From the NCBI GenBank assembly GCA_022616195.1, contig JAKEFG010000001.1:1-58843 (forward strand): a DNA stretch of 58,843 nt. Direction: 5' to 3'. Shown one piece after another: positions 36,843 through 45,233 of the stretch. This DNA comes from Candidatus Wolfebacteria bacterium. GTDB lineage: Bacteria; Patescibacteriota; Minisyncoccia; Phycocordibacterales; EsbW-18. The position numbers were made by a program, and so were the translations under genes. The first letter of the stretch is position 1; the number at the start of each line of letters is the position of its first letter. The notes under the pieces were generated by a model that saw only the letters and a program-made list of their open reading frames with translations, was not told where the DNA came from and searched no databases.

Positions 36843-38374
36843 AAGCTGGTTAGTTGTTTTGGCCGGTACTGCAACGCCTCAAGGATGTGTGATTCGGAAA
36901 CATCGTCCGCACTCTCTAGGTCGGCAATCGTGCGCGCAAGTTTAATCACTTTGTGATACGCGCGGGCGGAGAGGTCCAGCTGTTTTGCCGACTGCTTGAG
37001 CACTTCCTCCACGTCGGGCGCGAGCGGCACAAATGTCTCCAGTTCTTTGACGCCCATATCGCTGTTGGTACGCACCGCGTCGTTCTCGCCGAACCGCGTC
37101 CTCTGCAGCTCGCGCGCACCGCGCACCCGTTCGCGTATTGAAACCGACGACTCGCCCTTCTTGTGTTTTTGCGAAAGTTTTTCGTGGCTCACGGCACCCA
37201 CGTCAAGCCAGAGATCAATGCGGTCAATAATGGGTCCTGAAAGTTTTCTGCGGTAGCGCTCAAGATTTGCCGGAGCGCACACGCAGGTTTTCCCCGTACC
37301 GAAGTTGCCGCACGGACACGGGTTCATCGCGGCAAGCAAAATAAAGTTTGCCGGAAATTGGGCGGAGCCGCGCGCGCGTGAAACGGAAACAACCCTGTCT
37401 TCAAGCGGCTGGCGGAGCGCTTCAAGCACCCGCCGTTCAAATTCCGGGAACTCGTCAAGAAACAAAACACCGCGGTGTGCGAGTGTGATCTCTCCGGGCT
37501 TGGGGACGGTGCTGCCGCCGACGAGCGAGATGTGGCTTGCGGTGTGGTGTGGACTGCGCAGGGGCGGGTGTGTCACGAGGTCGTCGCGCAAGGCACCCGC
37601 GACCGAGTGAATGCCGGTTACCTCAAGTACTTCGTCAAAGGAGAGGGGCGGCAGAATTCCCGTGAACGCTTTGGCAAGCATGGTTTTGCCTGTTCCCGGC
37701 GGGCCGTACATCGCAACGTTGTGCCCGCCCGCGGCGGCGATTTCTAGCCCGCGTTTCGCCGTTTCCTGCCCGCGCACGTCGGCAAAATCAATCACGTAGA
37801 GGGGCTCGCGGTACTCTACAATCGTCTGCGGATGTGGCGAGAGAAACGTGTTGGTCTTTTGATTTAAGTGGTCAATGATGTCGGAGAGCGAATCGGCGGC
37901 GAATACCGCAACGCCGTCAATAAGCGCCGCCTCGCGCGCGTTTGCCTCGGGTACGAAAATATCGGTGAAGCCGCGCCGCTTCGCCTCGCGCACGAGCGGC
38001 AGGACGCCGCGAAGCGGACGCAGCTCGCCGTCAAGCGACAGTTCCCCGAGAAAAAGTTTCTTCTCGGGGTTGAATTGCATATCGCCCGCCGCGAGAAGGT
38101 ACGCAAGCGCAATCCCAAGGTCAAAGTTCGCACCCTCTTTTTTGAGGTCGGCGGGCGCAAGCGAGATGACGATTTTCTGGTTCTTTTCTTTTGGCGACTT
38201 CAAGCCGGAGTTCTTGATAGCGGCGGCGAAGCGGTCGCGCGCCTCCTCCACCGCTTTGTCGGGAAGCCCCACAATGGAGAACGCATGAAGCCCGCGCGCG
38301 AGGTCGGCTTCAATGACGATGATGTGCGCGTCAAGCATTGACGTCTGCGCACTGTACACTTTTGCAAATGCCAT
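36839..38374 (-). CDS. comM: YifB/ComM Mg-chelatase-like AAA ATPase
   Basis: MYGPPGTGKTMLAKAFTGILPPLS, HRGVLFLDEFPEF, AAMNPCPCGNFGTGKTCVCAPANLERYRRKLSGPIIDRIDL. Confidence 0.95.
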   Translation of the reverse strand: MAFAKVYSAQTSMLDAHIIVIEADLARGLHAFSIVGLPDKAVEEARDRFAAAIKNSGLKSPKEKNQKIVISLAPADLKKEGANFDLGIALAYLLAAGDMQFNPEKKLFLGELSLDGELRPLRGVLPLVREAKRRGFTDIFVPEANAREAALIDGVAVFAADSLSDIIDHLNQKTNTFLSPHPQTIVEYREPLYVIDFADVRGQETAKRGLEIAAAGGHNVAMYGPPGTGKTMLAKAFTGILPPLSFDEVLEVTGIHSVAGALRDDLVTHPPLRSPHHTASHISLVGGSTVPKPGEITLAHRGVLFLDEFPEFERRVLEALRQPLEDRVVSVSRARGSAQFPANFILLAAMNPCPCGNFGTGKTCVCAPANLERYRRKLSGPIIDRIDLWLDVGAVSHEKLSQKHKKGESSVSIRERVRGARELQRTRFGENDAVRTNSDMGVKELETFVPLAPDVEEVLKQSAKQLDLSARAYHKVIKLARTIADLESADDVSESHILEALQYRPKQLTSL

Positions 38375-38375
38375 A

Positions 38376-38412
38376 GTCTAGGCGCTAGCGATTAGGCGCT
38401 AGGCTCTAGCTT
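38376..38412. repeat. Left inverted repeat region (ATTAGGCGCTAG core 38391-38402) of the second four-helix-bundle unit
   Basis: gtctaggcgctagcgattaggcgctaggctctagctt; the core is the exact reverse complement of 38754-38765 and contains the ORF stop codon. Confidence 0.85.
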
Positions 38413-38751
38413 GGTAATAAAGACATTGAGCACTTTCATAATCTCTCCCAACAATATTTCAATACGAGAATAATCGAGTAATTTGGTTTCATGAAGGCGC
38501 TTGGCAATTTCAATTTGGGTCTCAAGTTCTCCGCCCGAGCCGGACGCAATAAGCAGAAACTGTTTCATCTGCTGATTGCTCCCGCGCAGTTTTCCTTCAG
38601 CTATGTTTGATGGAATGGAAACAGCCGCGCGGCGCATCTGTGAAGTCAGACCGTAGATCTCTTCTTTCGGGAATTTTCTTGTTACAATGTAGACCTCTTC
38701 TACAAGCTCTACGGATTTTTGCCAAACAGTCAGGTCACGATAGGTTTTCAT
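38392..38751 (-). CDS. Four-helix-bundle protein (S23/IVP family)
   Basis: MKTYRDLTVWQKSVELVEEVYIVTRKFPKEEIYGLTSQMRRAAVSIPSNIAEGKLRGSNQQMKQFLLIASGSGGELETQIEIAKRL. Confidence 0.95.
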   Translation of the reverse strand: MKTYRDLTVWQKSVELVEEVYIVTRKFPKEEIYGLTSQMRRAAVSIPSNIAEGKLRGSNQQMKQFLLIASGSGGELETQIEIAKRLHETKLLDYSRIEILLGEIMKVLNVFITKLEPSA

Positions 38752-38784
38752 AGCTAGCGCCTAATGCCTAGTGCCTAATGGCTG
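38751..38784. repeat. Right inverted repeat region (CTAGCGCCTAAT core 38754-38765) of the second four-helix-bundle unit
   Basis: tagctagcgcctaatgcctagtgcctaatggctgg. Confidence 0.85.
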
Positions 38785-38786
38785 GT

Positions 38787-39191
38787 TCACTCCGGGCGGA
38801 GCGAGTCGGCGTGCGTGACGCATGTCAGCGCTGCGGGATTTGCTTCAAGACGTTTTACGTCGATCGCTTCTCCACCAACCTCACACGTACCGTAGGTGCC
38901 GTCTTCAATTTTCTTGAGTGCGCGTTTCACATTGTTGTAGCGGATTTCTAGCTCGCGCAGAACTGCGGTGTTCTCCTCATACTCTTCAATCGCATCCGCC
39001 GCTTCATTCTTATCCGCCTGCATCACATCAATGTTTTCGGGCACCGGCTCCCAGTCCCCGGGGTTGCTCGGATTGATGCGTCCCACGGTCTTGAGTTCAC
39101 CCAAAAGCTTCTGCTCTTCGGCGAGCAGTCTTTCTTTGAAATTATTCAGCTGTTCTGGTGAGAGGTCGCCCATAGTTGTTGCGGTGTCCAT
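38787..39191 (-). CDS. TraR/DksA-like protein with degenerate zinc finger
   Basis: Coiled-coil plus YGTCEVGGEAIDVKRLEANPAALTCVTHAD; two of the four canonical Cys are missing. Confidence 0.8.
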   Translation of the reverse strand: MDTATTMGDLSPEQLNNFKERLLAEEQKLLGELKTVGRINPSNPGDWEPVPENIDVMQADKNEAADAIEEYEENTAVLRELEIRYNNVKRALKKIEDGTYGTCEVGGEAIDVKRLEANPAALTCVTHADSLRPE

Positions 39192-39199
39192 GGTACCAG

Positions 39200-39235
39200 A
39201 AAAGCCGCGCGGGCAATAGCCCGCGCGGCTTTTCT
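39200..39235. terminator. GC-rich intrinsic terminator
   Basis: AAAAGCCGCGCGGGC-AATA-GCCCGCGCGGCTTTTC. Confidence 0.8.
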
Positions 39236-39275
39236 TGAGATACCTCTCTCTGAACGCGCTACGCAGGTAGTGAAT

Positions 39276-39377
39276 TCAATCGTGGAGACGCCGCAGGGGG
39301 TGGAGCGGGGCAATGCCCGCCCGTTCGTCGAGCGTTCCTCGGGCGAGGAGTCGCCCGAGAGTAAGGGTGATGTTCAT
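39276..39377 (-). CDS. Possible 33-aa small ORF
   Basis: MNITLTLGRLLARGTLDERAGIAPLHPLRRLHD*, preceded by GGGGAAGG. Speculative. Confidence 0.2.
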   Translation of the reverse strand: MNITLTLGRLLARGTLDERAGIAPLHPLRRLHD

Positions 39378-39658
39378 CCTTCCCCTCTCTTTCTTTTTTG
39401 GGTGGATTCCCAATTCCAAAGCGGTCTTTCATCCACCCCCGAAATCAACCGGTTGCGCATACCAGCTGATTCCGAGGGTGGAATGTACTGTTGAGAATAT
39501 TGCAAAGAACTTCTCTCCGACTCCCCGACCGCGTTGCGGTCAGGAAGTCGGAAGAAGTGCCGTCCGTCGCGTATCCAACGCGGAGACAGCACAGGGTGAA
39601 GCGGGGGCACTCCCGCTTCGGGTGAAAAGAACTCAGCACAGTGCCGTGCGGTGGTGGG

Positions 39659-40180
39659 TCAGGCGGGCTGTGGTGGGAGACGAAGTGCCCCCCGCAGGAC
39701 CGTCTCGCCCGCGAATCCGCGGGCGCCCTCCTCATGGACGGCGGCGTACACATACCCGCCGTCCTCCCAGAGGAGCTCGATGTGGCCGTCGGCCCCGATG
39801 GGGCCGAAGAGCTCCTCGGCGCCGCCGAGGAGCTCAGGGTCGTGCTCGGTGAAATCCTCGTTGAGGTCACCGAGCCGCCGGGCGGCGGCGGTCATGTCCT
39901 CGACAGTCCCCGCCAGGTCGTCGAGGTTGATGTCCGCCCACGCCGCCGGCACCTCCCAGCGCTGCCACGACGTGCCCTCGTCGTGGCTCTGGTGGGAGCA
40001 GGTGTCGCTGTGACACCACTCCTCCCACCGGCTTCCGAGATAGCGCCCGCCCGCGGCGGCGAGCGCCTGCTGCAGCTTCGAGGTGGGGTTTTCCACCTCG
40101 ATGACCTCGACCCCGCGCTCGGCGCGGTCGAGGCGGATTGCGGCGGCGAGCGCCTGGAGGGCGCTCTGGATCCTGTTCAT
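39659..40180 (-). CDS. Hypothetical protein of atypical high-GC composition
   Basis: MNRIQSALQALAAAIRLDRAERGVEVIEVENPTSKLQQALAAAG...; AAAGGTAAG upstream and a consensus promoter at 40342-40369. Confidence 0.65.
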   Translation of the reverse strand: MNRIQSALQALAAAIRLDRAERGVEVIEVENPTSKLQQALAAAGGRYLGSRWEEWCHSDTCSHQSHDEGTSWQRWEVPAAWADINLDDLAGTVEDMTAAARRLGDLNEDFTEHDPELLGGAEELFGPIGADGHIELLWEDGGYVYAAVHEEGARGFAGETVLRGALRLPPQPA

Positions 40181-40341
40181 ATCTTACCTTTCTGCCCCGC
40201 ACAGTCGGGGCACGCTCGGCAGGCCGGTTCATCCGGCCCCCGCCTCTTCCCGCCATCAAGTGACGAGCAAAAGCGGAGACCGGACAACACCACCTCATCT
40301 AGCGATCATTCCGTAATGAGTTAGAAGGTACTCCTGTCCAC

Positions 40342-40369
40342 ATTATACACCCAATACAATTCTTGTCAA
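40342..40369 (-). promoter_or_regulatory. Consensus sigma70-type promoter TTGACA-N16-TATAAT for the 39659-40180 gene
   Basis: Minus-strand TTGACA (40364-40369) and TATAAT (40342-40347). Confidence 0.8.
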
Positions 40370-40465
40370 GGGTTTGGGGGTGGGGTAAAAGTAAGGCTCT
40401 ACAAGGTGAGTTTTTCGCACCCTCCCGGTTTCTTTACTTTTGTTTGTTTATGTTACAATCTCGGC

Positions 40466-41440
40466 ATGAGTATTGAGCAGAAAGGAGTGCCTGTCGGCGG
40501 CGGTTCGCCCGATGAAGCAACACGTCGGGCGGTGGACGGAGAAGGTTCAGCCTGGGAAAGAAAAAAACAGCTCGGGAATGAGATGGTAAAGCTTGGAAGA
40601 GAACTCCTCGCCGTTCTTGAAGAAGAATCCGGCACATCTGGAGAAGACAGCCGGAGATTGAGGGATTTGCTTGAACGAGTCGAAGGAATGACAAGCCCTC
40701 GTGCATTGGTAGAAATGATTGAGAACAAAAACATTTTCTTTTCGTATTCTCGTGTTGATGAAGGGATGGTGACCGCATTGCGCAGGAGGTTGGAAAGTTG
40801 GGGAGCAAATCCGTTTCAGGATACGAGTGGAAGCCGGGGAATTAGTTTGGGAGCGGAGCCTAAAGTGGTACGGTCTAGTCCGTACGGGGACATTGTGCGG
40901 CAGGGCGGGCTTGCTTTTCGGAGACCGCCTGCTCTTGGATTTGAACCCAAGCGTACACGCGGGGGCAATCGTGGTGAAGCCGAAATAGATAAGGACGCAG
41001 TAAAAGAAGAGGATGAGGGGATAAGCCGAGGCATTCCTTTAGGTGTTGCATGGAAACCTGCCATCGAGAATGAACTTGCCAAAGGGAATCACGGAATCGC
41101 GGTTCTCTCGAAGAGGGGTCTTGAGAAATTTGATCAGGTGGCGGCGGAGCTTGAAGGAATGCGAAAGCGAGGGGATGTCATACTTCCGGTGTGGGTCGGC
41201 GAAAGTCGAGAGGTACGATCTAAGTTAGAGGAGTGGAAGCGTACTGGCGGAGAGGACGAAAGAGCCGCAGCGGCATTTCTTCTCGGTCTGAATGCGACAC
41301 TGGCAAAGCCGGGGGATTTCAGTGATGACGGAGGAAAACTTGACGCTCTCGGAGAAAAAATTTTGGTCACCTTGAGCGATTTGGAGCGTCGGAAGAAAGA
41401 GGAGGAAGCGGCAAGTCGCAAGCCCGGACTTGGCGGGTAA
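40466..41440 (+). CDS. TIR-domain protein with a large insertion after strand B
   Basis: NIFFSYSRVDEGMVTALRRRLESWGANPFQD ... AWKPAIENELAKGNHGIAVLSKRGLEKFDQVAAELEGMRKRGDVILPVWVG. TACAAT -10 element 6 nt before the ATG. Confidence 0.75.
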   Translation: MSIEQKGVPVGGGSPDEATRRAVDGEGSAWERKKQLGNEMVKLGRELLAVLEEESGTSGEDSRRLRDLLERVEGMTSPRALVEMIENKNIFFSYSRVDEGMVTALRRRLESWGANPFQDTSGSRGISLGAEPKVVRSSPYGDIVRQGGLAFRRPPALGFEPKRTRGGNRGEAEIDKDAVKEEDEGISRGIPLGVAWKPAIENELAKGNHGIAVLSKRGLEKFDQVAAELEGMRKRGDVILPVWVGESREVRSKLEEWKRTGGEDERAAAAFLLGLNATLAKPGDFSDDGGKLDALGEKILVTLSDLERRKKEEEAASRKPGLGG

Positions 41441-41481
41441 GGACAGTATGGTGTCGCTTTCGGGATTTGTATAAATATCCC

Positions 41482-42813
41482 TTACCCCTCAAAACGACTC
41501 ACACTCATGCGGTTGAAGAGTTCTTTCAGGGTCTCGGGGTTGGTGGTGATGATAATGAGGTTCTGTCGCGGGAAGGAGTAGAGCATGCGGATGTCACCTG
41601 CTTTGTTCTGAAGTACCCGCGCGTTGCGGTTGACGATGAGTACATCTTTGAATACATATGGTCCGCTCTCCACCTCAGCGTTCTCAGGAACCGTGTTTGT
41701 CACGGTCTCTTCGGACCCCGAGGTGTCGTCCCCGATTGCTGGTGTGGCGGTTGCCGTAGGCAACCTGTCTCTAACGGGATGAACAAGAAAGGGCAAGTCG
41801 TCTGCCATGAACGGCTCCCACCGCAAAAGTCCCGCGAAGGCGTTTTCGAAGAACGACACGGTAAGAATAAGAAACGGCTCGCTCATCCCCGCAGGAAGTC
41901 GGTGTATACCCACCATGTACTCCGGTTCAACGGAACGCAGGAATGCCGCGTCAATGTGTGTAGCGAAGAGGTTTAAAAATTCGCGCGGGCCGACTGGCGT
42001 GCTCTCTGTACTATTGTCAGCAAGCGTCGCGATGCGTGTTGGGCGTATCACTGTTACTTCGCCTGTGTCACCGGGAAGCGAGTCACGGAGTACTTCCAAG
42101 GTACCCAGAAGCTCGGAGCGAGTGAGGTTGGTAATGTCAAAGTCTGTTTCGTTGTCGGCCGGGACGAGTGTGTCAGTAATCGTTGGCGCATGCAATACCC
42201 CCTGCATTGGCTGGAGCACATAGAGGTAGCCAATGATACCCGTGCCCGCAAGTACCAACACAACACCCAAAACAACAAGGAAAACAGAGAGACCGGAATG
42301 TTTTTCTTCGCCCGCCTCCACGCCCACCCGTTCCTCACCACCCTCTTCTCGCCGTTGCTGTTCGGCGATTGCGATGTCGGCAATTGAGGTCTGGCGGCTC
42401 CGCACCGCGTCGGCGACGTCGCCGTAATAGGTACGTATGGAACTTTCCCGCCCGTGCTTGAGCGCCGCTGATTTGTCGTCGGCCTCGTCCAGGTCAAGTA
42501 TTTCGGACTCGGCCGGTTTGTCCGGAACCGTTTTTTTGGTCTTGTCTGGAAGTGGTGTGTGCTTCGTTTCTGGCTTGGGAGAAGTCATCGGTTTTTCCAG
42601 CGATGATTCAGAGGAAATACTGGTTGCTTGTGCTTTGGGCCGTATCGGCACCTCACCGCCTACGGCAGGCGTCTGCGCCATGAGTTCTTCTATTTCCTGC
42701 TGCAACAGGCGCTCTCCTGGCGGAGTAATACCTTCGTCAGGCACGTTGTTCTTAGAAGCGCCGCGGCCCACTGCGTCGGGGACGATGTTCTCCTCGTTCG
42801 GGTCGTGGTCCAT
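41482..42813 (-). CDS. Single-pass membrane protein, conserved-hypothetical type
   Basis: Disordered N-terminus, TM HSGLSVFLVVLGVVLVLAGTGIIGYLYV, folded extracytoplasmic C-terminus. Confidence 0.65.
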   Translation of the reverse strand: MDHDPNEENIVPDAVGRGASKNNVPDEGITPPGERLLQQEIEELMAQTPAVGGEVPIRPKAQATSISSESSLEKPMTSPKPETKHTPLPDKTKKTVPDKPAESEILDLDEADDKSAALKHGRESSIRTYYGDVADAVRSRQTSIADIAIAEQQRREEGGEERVGVEAGEEKHSGLSVFLVVLGVVLVLAGTGIIGYLYVLQPMQGVLHAPTITDTLVPADNETDFDITNLTRSELLGTLEVLRDSLPGDTGEVTVIRPTRIATLADNSTESTPVGPREFLNLFATHIDAAFLRSVEPEYMVGIHRLPAGMSEPFLILTVSFFENAFAGLLRWEPFMADDLPFLVHPVRDRLPTATATPAIGDDTSGSEETVTNTVPENAEVESGPYVFKDVLIVNRNARVLQNKAGDIRMLYSFPRQNLIIITTNPETLKELFNRMSVSRFEG

Positions 42814-44980
42814 AGTTTTGTTGTCCTGGGGGTGCTGGCGTCACACCTTTGCGTGACGCGAATTCCGGGTCAGCATCCTTGATGGATAGGTTTATTCTAC
42901 CGTGTTCGTCTATTTCTTTCACTATCACCGGGACTGTTTCGCCCACCGCGACAACGTCGGTTACCGCATTCACGCGGAACGGGGCGAGCTCGGATATGTG
43001 CACCATTCCCTCGCTGTCAAAACCGTTCCCCAAGGGACTTGCGCTTCCCAGGCGCACGAACGCACCGAAGTCAAGAATGCGCGTTACTTCACCCTGAAAC
43101 CGATCGCCACGCTGATGTTCGTGGGTTATCTGCTCAATGAGCTCTTTGGCGCGCGCCGTGCCGCCGTTACCGTTCTTGCCCGTGATATACACGGTCCCGT
43201 CGTCCTCGATATCAATTTCCGTTCCCGTGAGATCTTTGATGGCGTTCACGGTCTTGCCGCCGCCGCCGATGACGAGCCCTATCTTCGTTGGGTTGATTTT
43301 GATCACCTCAATGCGTGGTGCGCGCGGCGAAAGTTCGGCGCGCGGCGCGGGAATTGCATCAGTGATAACCTTTAGGATCTTCAGCCGTGCCACACGTGCT
43401 GCCCCAAGTGCTTCCGCGAGAATTGCTACGGGCACACCTGCCACTTTAATATCCATCTGCATCGCAGTAATGCCACGTAGGGTTCCGGCAACCTTAAGGT
43501 CCATGTCACCATGGTGGTCTTCCGGACCCTGAATATCGGTGAGCACTCTATAGTTCTTTTCGTCCCGCATCATGAGTCCCATGGCAATGCCGGCAACCGG
43601 CGCGGTAATGGGAACCCCGGCATCCATGAGCGCGAGTGTCGAGCCGCAGACGCTTCCCATGGAGGTGGAGCCGTTTGAGGCGAACGCTTCGGAAACGATG
43701 CGAATCGTGTATGGAAACATTTCAACAGAAGGGATGACTGCCTTCAGTGCCTTTTCAGCGAGCGCGCCGTGTCCTATCATTCGTCGATTGAATCCGCCGA
43801 TGCGCCCGGTCTCTCCGGTTGAGAACGGCGGGAAGTTGTAGTGGTGCATGAAGCGCTTCTTTCCCTGTATCTCCATGCCGTCAATGATGAGTGAGTCCTG
43901 TGGGCCGCCTAAGGTAAGTGCGGAGAAAATGTGCGTGCCGCCGCGGTAGAAAATGCCCGAGCCGTGGAGCATTTCGGAAATACCCCCGGGTTGTGCGAAG
44001 AGCGGGCGGAGTTCATCAAACGCTCTGCCGTCAACACGCTCATTCCGCTCAAGCGCCCCGCGATGCACCGCCTCGTCAATCGCGCTCTGGAGAAGCGCCG
44101 CGGCAAGGGACGGGTTTTCATCGGGGAGCTTTTCGCGAACAAGGGCATTCCACTTCTCGCCGAGTTCCCGAATGGCGTCTTTTCCCGGCGCTCTGGTAAA
44201 TATTGCCTCGTCAATCTGCGGACGAGCCTCGCTCTCAAAGAGCGCCTGCGTTTCGTCGGAAACAGTTTCAATGGAGATGTCGCGCTTGGATACCTTTCTG
44301 TCGGCGATGATGCCCTCCTGAAACTTTTGGAGATTCGCGAGCTCTCCCACCGCAGTTTCAAGCCCGAGGGTGACAACATTCTCCTCCGCCTCATTTGCGC
44401 CGGTTTCAATCATAGTGATGAGTCCCTCGCGTCCGCAGACAAGGAGGTCAATCTCATTCCCGGTGTTCTCGCGAGAGGCATAGTCGGGGTTTATCACCCA
44501 CGCCGACTCTCCTTTGTGTCTGCCGACGCGCACCGCCGAAACAGGGCCGTCCCACGGAATGTCGGAGGTCGCGAGCGCTAAGGACGCGGCGTTCACCGCA
44601 AGTGTATCGGGGTCGTCCTCCCCGACGGAGAGCACGGTGATGACCACCTGCACTTCGTTCCTGATGTCGTGGTTGAATAGCGGACGGATGGTGCGGTCTA
44701 CTGCACGACCGGAGAGCACTGCTTCGTCTGACGGCCTCCCCTCGCGTCGCATAAAGCGCGACCCGAGGATTTGCCCCGCCGCGTAGAAACGCTCCTCGTA
44801 CTCAACCGTGAGCGGAAAGTAATCAAGCCCCTCGCGCCGGCCTCCCATGACGGCGGTCGCAAGGACGACCGTATTGCCGTAGCGAAGCATGACCGAGCCG
44901 TTCGCCTGGTCCGCGAGGTCAGTGAATGTTGCTGTGAGTGTCTTACCGCCGATTTCGGTGGAGTATTCTTTTGTATGCAT
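42752..44980 (-). CDS. pnp: Polyribonucleotide nucleotidyltransferase
   Basis: RREGLDYFPLTVEYEERFYAAGQI, MHHYNFPPFSTGE, GSTSMGSVCGSTLALMDAGVP, KH and S1 domains. Start at MHTKEYSTEIGG. Confidence 0.96.
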   Translation of the reverse strand: MHTKEYSTEIGGKTLTATFTDLADQANGSVMLRYGNTVVLATAVMGGRREGLDYFPLTVEYEERFYAAGQILGSRFMRREGRPSDEAVLSGRAVDRTIRPLFNHDIRNEVQVVITVLSVGEDDPDTLAVNAASLALATSDIPWDGPVSAVRVGRHKGESAWVINPDYASRENTGNEIDLLVCGREGLITMIETGANEAEENVVTLGLETAVGELANLQKFQEGIIADRKVSKRDISIETVSDETQALFESEARPQIDEAIFTRAPGKDAIRELGEKWNALVREKLPDENPSLAAALLQSAIDEAVHRGALERNERVDGRAFDELRPLFAQPGGISEMLHGSGIFYRGGTHIFSALTLGGPQDSLIIDGMEIQGKKRFMHHYNFPPFSTGETGRIGGFNRRMIGHGALAEKALKAVIPSVEMFPYTIRIVSEAFASNGSTSMGSVCGSTLALMDAGVPITAPVAGIAMGLMMRDEKNYRVLTDIQGPEDHHGDMDLKVAGTLRGITAMQMDIKVAGVPVAILAEALGAARVARLKILKVITDAIPAPRAELSPRAPRIEVIKINPTKIGLVIGGGGKTVNAIKDLTGTEIDIEDDGTVYITGKNGNGGTARAKELIEQITHEHQRGDRFQGEVTRILDFGAFVRLGSASPLGNGFDSEGMVHISELAPFRVNAVTDVVAVGETVPVIVKEIDEHGRINLSIKDADPEFASRKGVTPAPPGQQNYGPRPERGEHRPRRSGPRRF

Positions 44981-45158
44981 GTGTGAGTACCTTGCCCACA
45001 CAGGAGAAGTCAGAAATGAGAATGCGGGAGGTTACGCTCACACCCTCTCATCTCTAACCTCTGAGGTCTGTATGGGTCTTAGGATAGTTATCCTGAGTCG
45101 TAATGTGTTCAATATAGCAGGTTTTAGTGTTATGGAAAAGTTTTCTAAGCCGAATCAT

Positions 45159-45218
45159 CAAAAAACACCGGAAATAGAGTGTCCGAATGGGAGGACACTC
45201 TATTTCCGGTGTTTTTTG
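45159..45218. terminator. 26-bp perfect-stem terminator between NYN gene and pnp
   Basis: CAAAAAACACCGGAAATAGAGTGTCC-GAATGGGA-GGACACTCTATTTCCGGTGTTTTTTG. Confidence 0.9.
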
Positions 45219-45233
45219 GGTGCACTTTGACCA

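Noticed and set aside
39313-39852. 179-aa Arg/Pro-rich plus-strand ORF
   Set aside because: Runs antisense through the GC-rich ORF 39659-40180 and is low-complexity; the minus-strand ORF has promoter and SD.
40466-41440. Thoeris, CBASS or TIR-STING operon
   Set aside because: No partner effector or cyclase gene flanks the TIR gene; neighbours are an unrelated high-GC ORF and a membrane protein in the opposite orientation.
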